NCBI GenBank assembly: GCA_031216915.1
Contig: CM062288.1
Coordinates: 181,748,596-181,812,595, forward strand
Origin: Pictodentalium vernedei
Lineage: Eukaryota > Mollusca > Scaphopoda > Dentaliida > Dentaliidae
Length of the DNA stretch: 64,000 bases
Direction of reading: 5' to 3'
Part shown: positions 45,590-57,344 of the stretch, piece by piece
Position numbering within the stretch: the first letter of the stretch is position 1
Layout of the letters: every line of letters begins with the position of its first letter
Translations under genes and position numbers: made by a program
The notes under the pieces: model-generated
What the model was told of the DNA's origin: nothing
The model's database searches: none
What the model saw: the letters and a program-made list of their open reading frames with translations, nothing else

Positions 45590-46625
45590 CTGCAAAGAGA
45601 AAAAAAAACAAAACAAATTCAAACTAGACTGAATGATGATTCTGGAGAATCAAGGCTTTTCCAGATGAGATTCCATGATTTTCCATGACCCCAGAGCGTC
45701 TGAAGAATTGTTTTTAACTGTTCACTGAAGTGCCTTTATTGATGTCCTGAGAAAGGTAGGTACAGTAGTCTCAATTTTTTCTTGAAAATCTACAAGATGT
45801 TTTCAGAGAAATCCAGGGAAATCCAGTTCCTTCATAAGAATGGCTGCAATTGATAGTAGGCTAAAAATTCTCGAAATGAAAATGTCATTACTTCTGTCTT
45901 CTCAATGTTTAGCAGTCTTGAATCAACCTGCATGATCTTCTCATCAACCTTCAAAAACTAAAATCACGCAATCAGCGTTTTTAAATACTTCTTGTATTGT
46001 CGCGAAATGAATACAGAAAGGGGGGAGGGGGGGGGGGGGGAACATATGAATGAACATCATCTAGTCCTCGGAGTATCTGCATTCTAATATTTAATTGCCA
46101 CCTTACATCAGTAGAAGGTGTGACTTAATTACTGTTGATTACCTGTTGCAAGTACTGAATAACAATCAGCCATCACACGTTACAATTCTGCACTGCAGAA
46201 ATCGCCGTACACTACTGTGCATCAGATTTGATTCTGTGGCGATTTGCTGCGTTATTATTTCAAATTATTCATTTCCCCTGAATGAGGGCATTTCTTTTTT
46301 ATTAAAGCCAAGACTGTTGACAATCAGCAATACGACAAATTAAAATCATGAAATGCACTGGTTCTGCTTCAATTGAGAAACGTACTCTGTAAAATCTGTA
46401 CCAATTTAGCGACATTTTCGGGTTTATGGTGCTAGATAAAGGTCGCGATTTTTTAAAAGCCGATAAAATTTCAAGAGTCGCATGCTTAAAACAGGGTCGG
46501 TCGGGTAACCCAAACCAATTTTTTTCTTTGGCCTAAAGTCAACTTTGTATCCATATGCCCATGTTTGAGTACTTGACTGTACTTCCACCCAAAGCATTGG
46601 TGACTGGGTCCTACATTACCAGTAA
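45590..46625. other. PIP4K upstream intron, mostly unassigned
   Basis: It holds a G-tract at 46020-46040 and a SINE-like phrase (aaagcattggtgactgggtc, 46593). No upstream PIP4K exon was recognised here. Confidence 0.5.
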
Positions 46626-48828
46626 CAAGAGGCCCCACGGGGCCTGAAGCGCTCATCTTGTACAGAACACAATTTAACCCTTAAGTCCTCAGATTAATTT
46701 TAAAGTATTTATGGCCTGTTTCTGCTTACATAGTTATTGATGACTTGGCAGTGGTTCTACATCACTGCTGGCTGCCTATACAGGCAGCCAGCAGTGATGT
46801 AGAACCACTGCCAGGAAAAATTCAGTCTACACACAAGAGTAATAAAAAAAATTACACAAGGGAGCACCTGCTTCAATGCAATATAAAAGTGGCGGTTTGG
46901 GGCTATATGGGGGCTTAAGGGTTAAACAGAGTCCAAGAATGAGTCTACATTAAGCAAGCCATCTCCATAGGCTACACTGTCAATCCTTGAGTCCCTCAGG
47001 AGTGACAAAAATAATCTGGGCATCATGCCTTTTCTTCAGTTGATCATAAGTAAAATGTAGAGCTCCCCTATGAAGCCCCTTGATACAACCTATGTGGATT
47101 AATCTTAGTACCTCTAGAGGGTACTGAATTCAAAATTTTTAATTCTTCAGCAAAATGGCCAATTCTGGCTCCCATTTAGAGCCCAAATATTAACCCAGGC
47201 TCTTGATTTGAACACAGTTAAATCTGACTTCCCTAGAGATGTTGTGTACCGAATATGAAAGCATTCTGACTGTTGGATCTGAAGAAGAGAAATTGTAAAG
47301 AAATTTCTTCGAATTGCACTAAGTTCAAATTTGGGCTACCATAGCGAGCCCAAATATTGACCTATGGATCCGATTTGAACAAACTTGAATCTGACCCCCC
47401 TAGAGATGTTGTATACCAAATGTGAAAGCATTCTGACAAGTGAATCTGAAGAAGAAGATTTTTGAAGAAATTCCCTCATATTGTACTAAGTTAAATTTCA
47501 TGTTCCCATATGGAGCCCAAATATTAACCTAGGCACTTGAATTGAACAACCTGGAATCTGACCCCCCTAGAGATGTTGTATACCAAATATAAAAGCATTC
47601 CGACTGGTGGATCTGAAGAAGAAGATTTTTAAAGAAATTTTCTCATATTGCACTAAGTAAAAATTTGGGCTACCATAGTGAGCCCAAATATATACCTAGG
47701 GATTTGATTTGAACAAACTTGAATCTGACCCCCATAGAGATGTTGCATACCAAATATCAAAGCATTCTGACTGATGGATCTGAAGAAGAAGATTTTTTTA
47801 AATTACCCTCCATATTGAACAAAGATAAAATTTGGGCTTCCGTAGGAAGCCCAAATATTACCCAGGGACTTGGTTTGAACAATCTTGAATCTGACCCTCA
47901 TAACAATGATGTATGCCAAATATTAAAAGATTCTGACTGGTGGTTCTGAAGAAGAAGATTTTTAAAGAATATTCCCCATATTACCCTATGTTAAAACTTC
48001 GGGCTCCCGTAGAGAGCCCAAATATGAACCAATGCGCTTTATTTCAACAAACTTTTATCTGACCCCCCTATGAATGCTGTATACCAAATATCAAAAGATT
48101 CTGATGATTGGTTCTGGAGAAAAGATTTTTTTAAATTTTTGCAAATATGCTGACTCAGCATTTTTTCGATGCCCATTGCAGAACACCCTAACATAACCGA
48201 TGGCAATTTTTTTTTTACCATTCAATTCTACTGGTCATAAGGATACTTCATACCAAATAAAAGCTCTGTTCCGTGGGGTTTGGGAAATATGGGCGTTTGA
48301 AAATATTTCTATTTTTAGCTCCCAGGGTTCCCATGGGGATGCAGGAATTTTTTTTTTTGCATGGGTCAAGTACTTTTGACCCAATACTACCACAAACCAA
48401 ATTTGGTTCATACCGGACCATCGGTTCAGAAAATAGAAATTTTGGGCGGGGCCAAAAATCTTACCCCTCCTATTACAAAGCCAAATATTACTTTACGAAC
48501 TTCGTTTGAACAAACTTGATTCTACACCTCATATGGAAGCTCCATAGCAAATATCAAGTCATTGTACACACTGGTTCTTGAGAAGATTTTAAAAATATTT
48601 TGGAGCATTTTCCCCCACTCCCTCCCTATGGGGCTGGGCATACTGAGTTGAACAAAAATGAAATGCCCCTTTGGGACCATCACTCACACAAACTTTCACT
48701 TGAATTGGCCCAGTGGCTTTGGAGGAGAAGACCAAAACATGGTGTTGACGGACGATGGACGACAGACAACGGACGACGGATGGGAAGCGATTAGATTAGC
48801 TCAGCTTGACTTTGTCAAGATGAGCTAA
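46626..48828 (+). mobile_element. Array element A3 (family A body, D/E-type 3' end)
   Basis: The 5' end is caagaggccccacggggcct with CTCATCTTG. The body consists of family A units (47160-48120) and the family A 3' segment. The 3' end is agctcagcttgactttgtca and agatgagctaa, the hairpin type of families D and E, not the cagtcaggtgagct of A1. CAAGATGAG complements the 5' CTCATCTTG. A TTAA MITE lies at 46678-46921. Confidence 0.8.
46678..46921 (+). mobile_element. TTAA MITE (T7) with paralogous empty site
   Basis: TTAA at 46674-46677 and 46922-46925. Ends cccttaagtcc and the complement of cccttaagccccc. The centre is a near-perfect foldback, gtggttctacatcactgctg ... cagcagtgatgtagaaccac. The related sequence at 42060-42095 reads cacaatttaaacagagtcc without the insert, which proves a TTAA duplication. 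Confidence 0.92.
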
Positions 48829-49307
48829 AAAAGAGCCTGTTAACCACTGAACAAACATTGCTTCACTTCCCAGAATTCACAGGAATACATGTATATATTG
48901 TCAAAGTCACAATAAGCACACACATCAGACATGTTAATTCTCCCGGAGAGCCTGGGAAAATCATGAAATTTCAGTGTAGTTCGGCCTCCCAGACGGGAAT
49001 CAGTTTTGGACCAAAAATCCGGGAAAACAACAGTCAGATATTTCTCTCCTGTTGTAACTTATGTAAAACGTTCGGAGTCAAATCACATGCATTTTAAACA
49101 ACTCTGGTAAAAACTCACGAAGCAGTAAAATATGGATTTAAGTTAAATTTATTTAAAGAAATGTGTATTTTATGATATATATTTCAACTGTGTTCATGTT
49201 TATTTCTGTTTTTTCTTTGTAATCGGAGATTCATGATCAATGTGCGAGTGTTGAAGTGAAAATAGGTGACTTACTTTCAAAAAATTTAAATTTTATAGTA
49301 AATTTCC
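48829..49307. other. Flank of DIRS copy 2, nothing recognised
   Basis: AT-rich. It contains aaatttaaattttatagtaa and atttcc (49285-49306), whose inverse occurs at 52660-52685. Confidence 0.45.
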
Positions 49308-49540
49308 TTTCTTATTATACCTACCACAATTGTTTACTGCAGGCTTGCACTACAGTGGAAGTCCCTAACTCAGAAAATATACTCTCTATTTTGATCTTTC
49401 CCAAGCGATTTGGGAAAGAAAAATGGTGCAAAAGCAACAAGAAAAATTAAGCCAAAACTGGGTCGAGTGCTACAAATCCACGACTTCCATTGCCAGTGCG
49501 CAGACACATAGCTAATGACTCATTCTTTTGAATCCGCCAA
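49308..49540 (+). repeat. Inverted terminal repeat of DIRS copy 2 (low-coordinate end)
   Basis: Shared in inverse orientation with 61422-61693: tttactgcaggcttgcacta, cagtggaagtccctaact, ttgatctttcccaagcgatt, aaaactgggtcgagtgct and atgactcattctttt. DIRS elements carry inverted terminal repeats, and the genes between these two run on the minus strand, making this the 3' end. Repeats are about 12.4 kb apart because of nested insertions. Confidence 0.75.
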
Positions 49541-49631
49541 CGCTGGAGTTATGTGATCAGCGGGAAGGAAGGATTCTTACCCGAATAAGAAGACGGGAGG
49601 GCCTCCATGTAAATAATTGTGCTAGGTATAA

Positions 49632-52600
49632 CTAGAGGCTCAAGAGAGCCTAAAATACTCACCTGGAACAAGTTGTCCTAAACTGTAAAGGTTAGGGGTA
49701 TGGAGAAAATGTAATCTGAATAAACCATATGACAGATTTGCCAGCAATTTTTTTGTCCAATTGTTTCAACTGCTCAGAAGAAAGCTTCATACCAAATACA
49801 AAATCTCTAGTCCGTGCAGTTTGGGAAATATTGGACATTTCATTTTTTTCTATTTTTAGCGCCAGGTGTTCCCAAGGGGAACCGCGAAAAATTTGGGGGG
49901 CATGAATTAAGTACTTAAGGTCAACTAAGGTGACATATAAAATTTGGTTCAAATCACTCCATTGGTTCTTGAAATAGAAATTTTCAGGGGAGCTCAAAAG
50001 TAAGCCCATCCCCTGGAGAGCCCAAATATGGACCTATCAACTTTCTTTGAACAACTTTTAATCTTGAACACCAGGGGAAGTTTCAGACCCAATATCAAAG
50101 CATTCCCACTTATGGTTCATGAGAAGATGATTTTTAATGAATTTCATGATATTTGGGCATAAGCACAAGCCCAAAAAGGGCAGAGACCCCACTTGAACAA
50201 AACTAAAACAGAATACCCCCAAGATGATGTGGCCCATATATGTTTCAATTTGGGCCATTGGTTTGTGAGAAGATATTTTTAACAAGAGGCCCTAAGGAGC
50301 CTTAATCGCTCACCAGTCAAAGTGGTTCAAAGAAGTATTTGGGGTCACATTCAGTTAGACTTGTTTCATCAACACTACAAAGGAATGAAGTCATGAGAGA
50401 CAAATTTTATGGAACTAGGGACATGGCATGAACAAACTTGAACCTTACCCCCCTAAGGATGCTGCATACCAAATATCAAAAACATTCATCTGCTGGAACT
50501 GAAGAAGATATTTAAAGAAAATTCCTCATTTTGAACTAAGTTATCATTCAGGCTCCCACAGTGAGCCCAAATATGAACCCAGGGACCTGGCTTGAACAAA
50601 CTTGAATCTCACCCCCTAAGGATGCTGCATGCCAAATATCAAAACATTCCAACTGCTGAATCTGAAGAAGAAGAAAAATTCCTCATATTGACTAAGTTAT
50701 AATTCGAGCTCCCACAGGGAGCCCAAATATGGACCCAAGGACTTGGCTTTAACAAACTTGAATCTCACCCCCTAAGGATGCTACACACCACATATCAAAA
50801 CATTCCGACTGCTGGATCTGAAGAAGATTTTTTAAGAAAATTCCTCATTTCGAACTAAGTTACAATTCAAGCTCCCACAGAAAGCCCAAATATGGACCTA
50901 CGGACATGGCTTGAACAAACTTGAATCTCTCCCCCTAAGGATGCTGCATACCAAATATCAAAACATTCTGACTGCTGGGTCTGAAGAAGAAGATTTTTAA
51001 AGAAAATTCTTCATTTTGAACTAAGTTATCATTCAGGCTCCCACAGTGAGCCCAAATATGGACCTAGGGACATGGCTTGAACAAACTTGAATCTCATGCA
51101 TGCTGCATACCAAATATCAAAAGATTCTGCCTGCTGGATTTTGAGAAGAAGATTTTTAAAGAAATTTGCCTGAAATGCACTAAGTTCGAATTCGGGCTTC
51201 TATACTGAGCCCAAATGTAAATCCAGGGAGCCGATTTGAACAAACTTGAATCAGATCCACCCCACAATGTTGCATACCAAATATCAAAAGATTCTGCCTG
51301 CTGGATCTGGAGAAGAAGATTTTTTAAGAAATTTGCCTGAAATGCACTAAGTCCGAATTCGGGCTTCTATAGTGAGCCCAAATGTGAATCCAGGGGGCCG
51401 ATTTGAACAAACTTGAATCAGATCCACCCCACAATGTTGCATAACAAATATCAAAAGATTCTGCCTGCTGGATCTGGAGAAGATTTTTTAAGAAATTTGC
51501 CTGAAATGCACTAAGTTCAAATTTGGGCTTCTATAGTGAGCCCAAATATGAATCCAGGGGTCCGATTTGAACAAACTTGAATCAGATCCACCCCATAATG
51601 CTGTATACCAAATATCAAATGATTCTGCCCACTTGTGTGGGAGAAGAAGATTTTTTTGAAATTTCTCTAATATACATAGGGTGCTATCGGAATTATGCCC
51701 ACTATGGAGCCCCAAGTGGGCATTTCCATTTCATTTGAACAAACTTGAATTGACATATGGTAATGAACATCCATACCAAGTTTCGAGCAAATCGACCTAG
51801 CGGTTTCAGAGGAGAAGTTGTTTGAAAAATGTTCACGACACCGGACGGACGACGATGATGACGACAGACGATGGACGGCAAGTGATAAGTTTAGCTTCCT
51901 TCGGTGAGCTAAAAAGGTAAACATGTAATCTTTTACCCATTGACTTCAGTGTTAAAAAATGCTGAGTCATCATATTTTCATAACACCAAAAACAGACCAT
52001 ATGACAGATTCGCCAGCAATTTTTATTGACCAATTGTTTCAACTGCTCAGAAGAAAGCTTCATACCAAATACAAAATCTCTAGTCCGTGCAGTTTGGGAA
52101 ATATTGGACATTTCATTTTTGTTCTATTTTTAGCTTCAGGGGTTCCCATGGGGAACAGCGAAAAGTTTTAGGGGCATGAATGAGGTACTTAGGGTCAACT
52201 AATGCCACATATAAACTTTGGTTCAAAGCGCTCCTTTGGTTCTTGAAACAGAAATTTTCAGGGGGGCTCAAAGGTGAGCCCATCCCCTGGAGAGCCCAAA
52301 TATGGACCTATCAACTTTCTTTGAACAAATTTTAATCTTGAACACCAGAGGAAGTTTCATACCAAATATCAAAGCATTCCCACTTGTGGTTCATGAGAAG
52401 AACATTTTTAAAGAATTTCATCATATTTGGGCATAAGACCACGCCCAAAAAGGGCGGAGACCCCATTTGACCAAAACTAAAATAGAATACCCCAAGATGA
52501 TGTGGCCCATATATGTTTCAATTTGGGCCATTGGTTTATGAGAAGACTGTTTTGTAAAAGCTAACGTACGATGGACGACAGACTATGGATGACAGATGCC

Positions 52601-52645
52601 AAGTGATGGTAATAGCTCACACTGACTTTCAGTCAGGTGAGCTAT
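49632..52645 (+). mobile_element. Array element A5 (outer), split by A4
   Basis: The 5' end is ctagaggctcaagagagcct with CTCACCTG, and the 3' end is agctcacactgactttcagt and caggtgagcta; CAGGTGAG complements CTCACCTG. It has two large direct units of about 570 bp, starting at gaccatatgacag (49725 and 51985). The first unit ends where A4 begins. A ggacgacagactatggatga run precedes the 3' hairpin. Confidence 0.75.
50283..51912 (+). mobile_element. Array element A4 (family A, complete), nested in A5
   Basis: The 5' end is caagaggccctaaggagcct with CTCACC. There are about eight units of roughly 165 bp. The 3' end is ggacggacgacgatgatgac then agcttccttcggtgagctaa. It is closely similar to A2 in both ends and in unit order. 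Flanks are atttttaa and aaaggtaaac. Confidence 0.82.
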
Positions 52646-52880
52646 TAAGAAAGGAAATTTACTATAAAATTTAAATTTCTTATCAATCTACCTTACAAAT
52701 GTTTACTACAGGCTGAATAGACAATAGGATAGAGGGAATCACATAACCAACCCACACATAACCCAATAGCACTGGAACCGTGGATAGAGGAAGAGGTAGG
52801 CCAGGCCTATAAAACCATAGCCTCACAAACATTAGTAAAAGACAATGAGAGAAGAGGAGTATGGTTCTGTGCGGTGCACA
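52646..52880. repeat. DIRS copy 2 internal complementary region
   Basis: 52660-52685 is the inverse of 49285-49310, while ttcttatcaatctaccttac and tttactacaggct repeats the terminal repeat in direct orientation. This is the layout expected where the internal complementary region of a DIRS element meets its 3' terminal repeat. The rest is 3' non-coding. Confidence 0.5.
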
Positions 52881-53580
52881 GACAGAAAAGGACAGTAACA
52901 GTGCAGAGCTGGAACTGACCTTGTGACTAGCCTACTGGCTAGGGCAAACAACAGCCTGAGCAGAAGAAAGATGGCCCAAAGCAAAAAGGTCCTCAGACTG
53001 CTCCTGCAACTGACACAGATAGGTGGAGAAAGTAGAAGTATTTCTCCAGTAGACTGCCTGCATAACATCCAACAACTTGACAGAGTTAGAATAAGCCCAA
53101 GAGGCAGACAATGCATGTACCTCGTGGGCAGAAATACGATTGGTAATACAATCGCTAGCTGATAGACGAGCGTAAGCCGCGCGAATAGCAAGACAAATCC
53201 ATCGAGAAAAGGATTGAGGAGAGATCTTCGACCAGGAATAAGAGACAGAAAAAATTGTTTCCTAACTTTCCTAATGAAGTGCGTCCGATTGAGATAAATG
53301 CGAATTGCATGAACCGGACAGAGCAAAGGGCGGTTACCCTCAACAGAAGGAAGAGCCCTGATACAGATAGGAGGCAGAGTAGTTTCTGGTATCTGATTCT
53401 TGGTCAGAAAGGAGCAATCAGTGGTAAATGTAACACTGTTGGGAGAGCTCCTGAAAAAGGCCAGGCCAACCGCGAGGGCGTGAAGCTCACTAACCTGTCT
53501 GGCTGAGGCAAAAGCCATCAGAAAAGCTGTAATTGTATGTGAGAAAAAGCATATCTACCTGGGATAAAGGTTCGAATGGT
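52880..53580 (-). pseudogene. DIRS copy 2 tyrosine recombinase, truncated and frameshifted
   Basis: The minus strand from about 53575 has PPFEPLSQVDM, then MAFASARQVSELHALAVG with the first catalytic arginine. Next come LCPVHAIRIYLNRTHFIRK and FFLSLIPGRRS. After a frame change near 53220 it continues SPQSFSRWICLAIRAAYARL and RISAHEVHALSASWAYSNS. It then has QAVYWRNTSTFSTYLCQLQ with a candidate Tyr nucleophile. The second catalytic arginine is His here (HEVH). The N-terminal helical domain and everything upstream are missing; the coding strand runs into a C-tract and the 165-bp array element. Homology to copy 1 is clear. Confidence 0.87.
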
Positions 53581-53599
53581 GGCCCCCCCCCCCCCCAAA

Positions 53600-56500
53600 A
53601 AAATAGGCCGATGAAATCGTCAGATGTGTACCCATACGCGCAACTAGTAGAAAGCTGTATGACAGAGGGCCACCACGGTTGCCGACATTATGTACACCAT
53701 ACATGGTATGGGTACATATAGAAATGGATTGGAGGTGTGCCTAAATTGATGGATAAAGGGTTAATATATTATTAGATTCACATGAAAAACTATACAGCAC
53801 AGCACATCAGTAACCTGAATACATATATAAAGTAACCTGATAATCGGATTAATATTTTTTGAGTTATCGTATGCCGAAGAAATGGATTGGAGGAGTTCTC
53901 AATTTGAAGGATAAAGGGTTAATATCACAGGATCAAATTATCAGATTTACACCAAAAACTATACAGCTCGGCACATCAGTAACCTGAACACAAATATAAA
54001 GTAACTTGACAATCCAAGCAATATTTGTCAAGTTATCGAATGCCAAAGGGATTGGAGGAATTTTCAATTTGAAGGATAAAGGGTTAATATCTCTGGATCA
54101 AAATAACAGATTTACACTAAAAACTATACAGCTCAGCACATCAGTAACCTGAACACAAATATAAAGTAACTTGACAATCCAAGCAATATTTTTCAAGTTA
54201 TCGAATGCCAATGGGATTGGAGGAATTTTCAATTTGAAGGATAAAGGGTTAATATCTCAGGATCAAATTATCAGATTCACACCAAAAACTATACACCTCG
54301 GCACATCAGTAACCTGAAAACAAATATAAAGTAACTTGACAATCCAAGCAATATTTTTCAAGTTATCAAATGCCAAAAGGTTTGGCGGAATTTTCAATTT
54401 GAAGAATAAAGGGTTAATATCTCAGGATCAAAATAACAGATTTACACCAAAAACTATACAGCACGGCACATCTGTAACCTGAACACAAATGTAAAGTAAC
54501 TTCACAATCCAAGAAATATTTTTCAAGTTATCGAATGCCAAAGAGATTGGAGGAATTTTCAATTTGAAGGATAAAGGGTTAATATCTCAGGATCAAATTA
54601 TCAGATTTATCATACGCCCAAATTACCATACGCCCAACATGGACTCCAGAGTCGCCATAGGCACATCAGTAACCTGAATACATATATAAAGTAACCTAAT
54701 AATCGGATTAATATTTTTTGAGTTATCGCATGCCGAAGAAATGGATTGGAGCAGTTCTCAATTTGAAGGATATAGGGTTAATATCACAGGATCAAATTAT
54801 CAGATTTACACCAAAAACTATACAGCTCGGCACATCAGTAACCTGAACACATATATGAAGTAACATGACAATCGAATTGATATTTTTTGAGTTATCTCAT
54901 GCCAAAGGGATTGGAGGAATTTTCAATTTGAAGGATAAAGGGTTAATATCTCAGGATCAAAATAACAGATTTACACCAAAAACTATACAGCTCATCACAT
55001 CAGTAACCTGAACACAAATATAAAGTAACTTGACAATCCAAGCAATATTTTTCAAGTTATCAAATTCCAAAAGGATTGGAGGAATTTTCAATTTGAAGGA
55101 TAAAGGGTTAATATCTCAGAATCAAAATAACAGATTTACACCCAAAACTATACAGCTCGGCTCATCACTAACCTGAACACAAATATAAAGTAACTTGACA
55201 ATCCAAGCAATATTTGTCAAGTTATCGAATGCCAAAGAGATTGGAGGAATCTTCAATTTGAAGGATGAAGGGTTAATATCTCAGGATCAAATTATCAGAT
55301 GTACACCAAAAACTATACAGCTCGGCACATCCGAAACCTGAACACATATATGAAGTAACATGACAATCGGATTGATATTTTTTGAGTTATCTCATGCCAA
55401 AGGGATTGGAGGAATTTTCAATTTGAAGGATAAAGGGTTAATATCTCAGGATCAAATTATCAGGTTTACACCAAAAACTATACAGCTCGGCACATCAGTA
55501 ACCTGAAAACAAATATAAAGTAACTTGACAATCCAAGCAATATTTGTCAAGTTATCGAATGCCAAAGGGATTGGAGGAATTTTCAATTTGAAGGATAAAG
55601 GGTTAATATCTCAGGATCAAAATAATAGATTTACACCAAAAACAATACAGCTCAGCACATCAGTAACCTGAACACAAATATAAAGTAACTTGACAATCCA
55701 AGCAATATTTTTCAAGTTATCGAATGCCAATGGGATGGGAGGAAATTTCAATTTGAAGAATAAAGGGTTAATATCTCAGGATCAAATTATCAGATTTACA
55801 CCAAAAACTATACAGCTCGGCACATCAGTAACCTTAACACAAATATAAAATAACTTGACAATCCAAGCAATATTTTTCAAGTTATCAAATTCCAAAAGGA
55901 TTGGAGGAATTTTCAATTTGAAGGATAAAGGGTTTGATATCTCAGGATCAAAATAACAGATTTACACCCAAAACTATACAGCTTGGCTCATCAGTAACCT
56001 GAACACAAATATAAAGTAACTTGACAATCCAAGCACTATTTTTCAAGTTATCGAATGCCAAAGAGATTGGAGGAATTTTCAATTTGAAGGATAAAGGGTT
56101 AATATCTCAGGATCAAATTATCAGATTTACACCAAAAACTATACAGCTCGGCACATCCGAAACCTGAACACATATATTAAGTAACATGACAATCGGATTG
56201 ATATTTTTTGAGTTATCTCATGCCAAAGGGATTGGAGGAATTTTCAATTTGAAGGATAAAGGGTTAATATCTCAGGATCAAAATAACAGATTTACACCAA
56301 AAACTACACAGCTCATCACATCAGTAACCTGAACACAAATATAAAGTAACTTGACAATCCAAGCAATATTTTTCAAGTTATCAAATTCCAAAAGGATTGG
56401 AGGAATTTTCAATTTGAAGGATAAAGGGTTAATATCTCAGGATCAAAATAACAGATTTACACCAAAAACTATACAGCTCGGCTCAGTAACCTGAACACAA

Positions 56501-57341
56501 ATATAAAGTAACTTGACAATCAAAGTAATATTTTTCAAGTTATCGAATGCCAAAGAGATTGGAGGAATTTTCAATTTGAAGGATAAAGGGTTAATATCTC
56601 AGGATCAAATTATCAGATTTACACCAAAAACTATATAGCTTGGTACATCAGTAACCTGAACACAAATATAAAGAAACTTGACAATCGAAGCAATATTTTT
56701 CAAGTTATCAAATGCCAAAGGAATTGGAGGAATTTTCAATTAGAAAGATAAAGGGTTAATATCTCAGGATCAAATTATCAGATTTACACCAAAAACTATA
56801 CAGCTCGACACATCAGTAACTTGAACACAAATATAAAGTAACTTGACAATCCTTGCAATATTTTTCAAATTATCGAATGCCAAAGGGATTGGAGGAATTT
56901 TCAATTTGAAGGATAAAGGGTTAATATCTCAGGATCAAAGTAACAGATTTACACCAAAACCCATACAGCTTGGAACATCAGTATCCTGAAGATATATATA
57001 AAGTAACATGACAATTGGATTGATATTTTTTGAGTTATCTCATGCCAAAAGGATTGGAAGAATTCTCAATTTGAAGGATAAAGAGTTAATATATCAGGAT
57101 CAAATTACCAGATTTACACCAAAAACTACACAGCTCGGCACATCAGTAACCTGAACACAAATATAAAGTAACTTGACAATCCACGCAATATTTTTCAAGT
57201 TATAGAATGCCAAAAGAAATGGATACGGATGCCGGATGGACAGGTGGACGGATGAACAGACGGACAAAGGATGGACGAACGACGGATGGCCACCCCGGAT
57301 GCTGGCATTATGTGTACCATACATAGTATGGGTACACATAA
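53600..57341 (+). mobile_element. Array element I replacing DIRS RT/RNase H region
   Basis: Subterminal TGTACCCATAC (53627-53637) is complemented by GTATGGGTACA (57326-57336). The 3' end has ggtggacggatgaacagacg, ggatggacgaacgacgg and the hairpin tgtgtaccatacatagtatg then ggtacaca. A second copy of that end (ggccacc, cattatgt, ccatacatggtatgggtaca) lies in front of the array at 53669-53722. The middle is the 165-bp array. DIRS recombinase lies on the left and DIRS ORF1 on the right. The exact left edge is uncertain. Confidence 0.7.
53740..57215 (+). repeat. 165-bp tandem array, about 21 units
   Basis: The phrase gcacatcagtaacctg recurs at 53802, 53971, 54136, 54301, 54466, 54661, 54830 and onward. 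Spacing is mostly 165 bp. Other unit phrases: caatttgaaggataaagggt and tttacaccaaaaactataca. Some units are a second type (acatgacaatcggattgata) recurring about every five units. One unit contains a DIRS ORF1 fragment (54628-54661). Confidence 0.95.
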
Positions 57342-57344
57342 AAA

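Noticed and set aside
53740-57215. Regular repeats that could suggest a CRISPR array
   Set aside because: The entire 165-bp unit is conserved, with no unique spacers. It is satellite-like and lies in a eukaryotic element.
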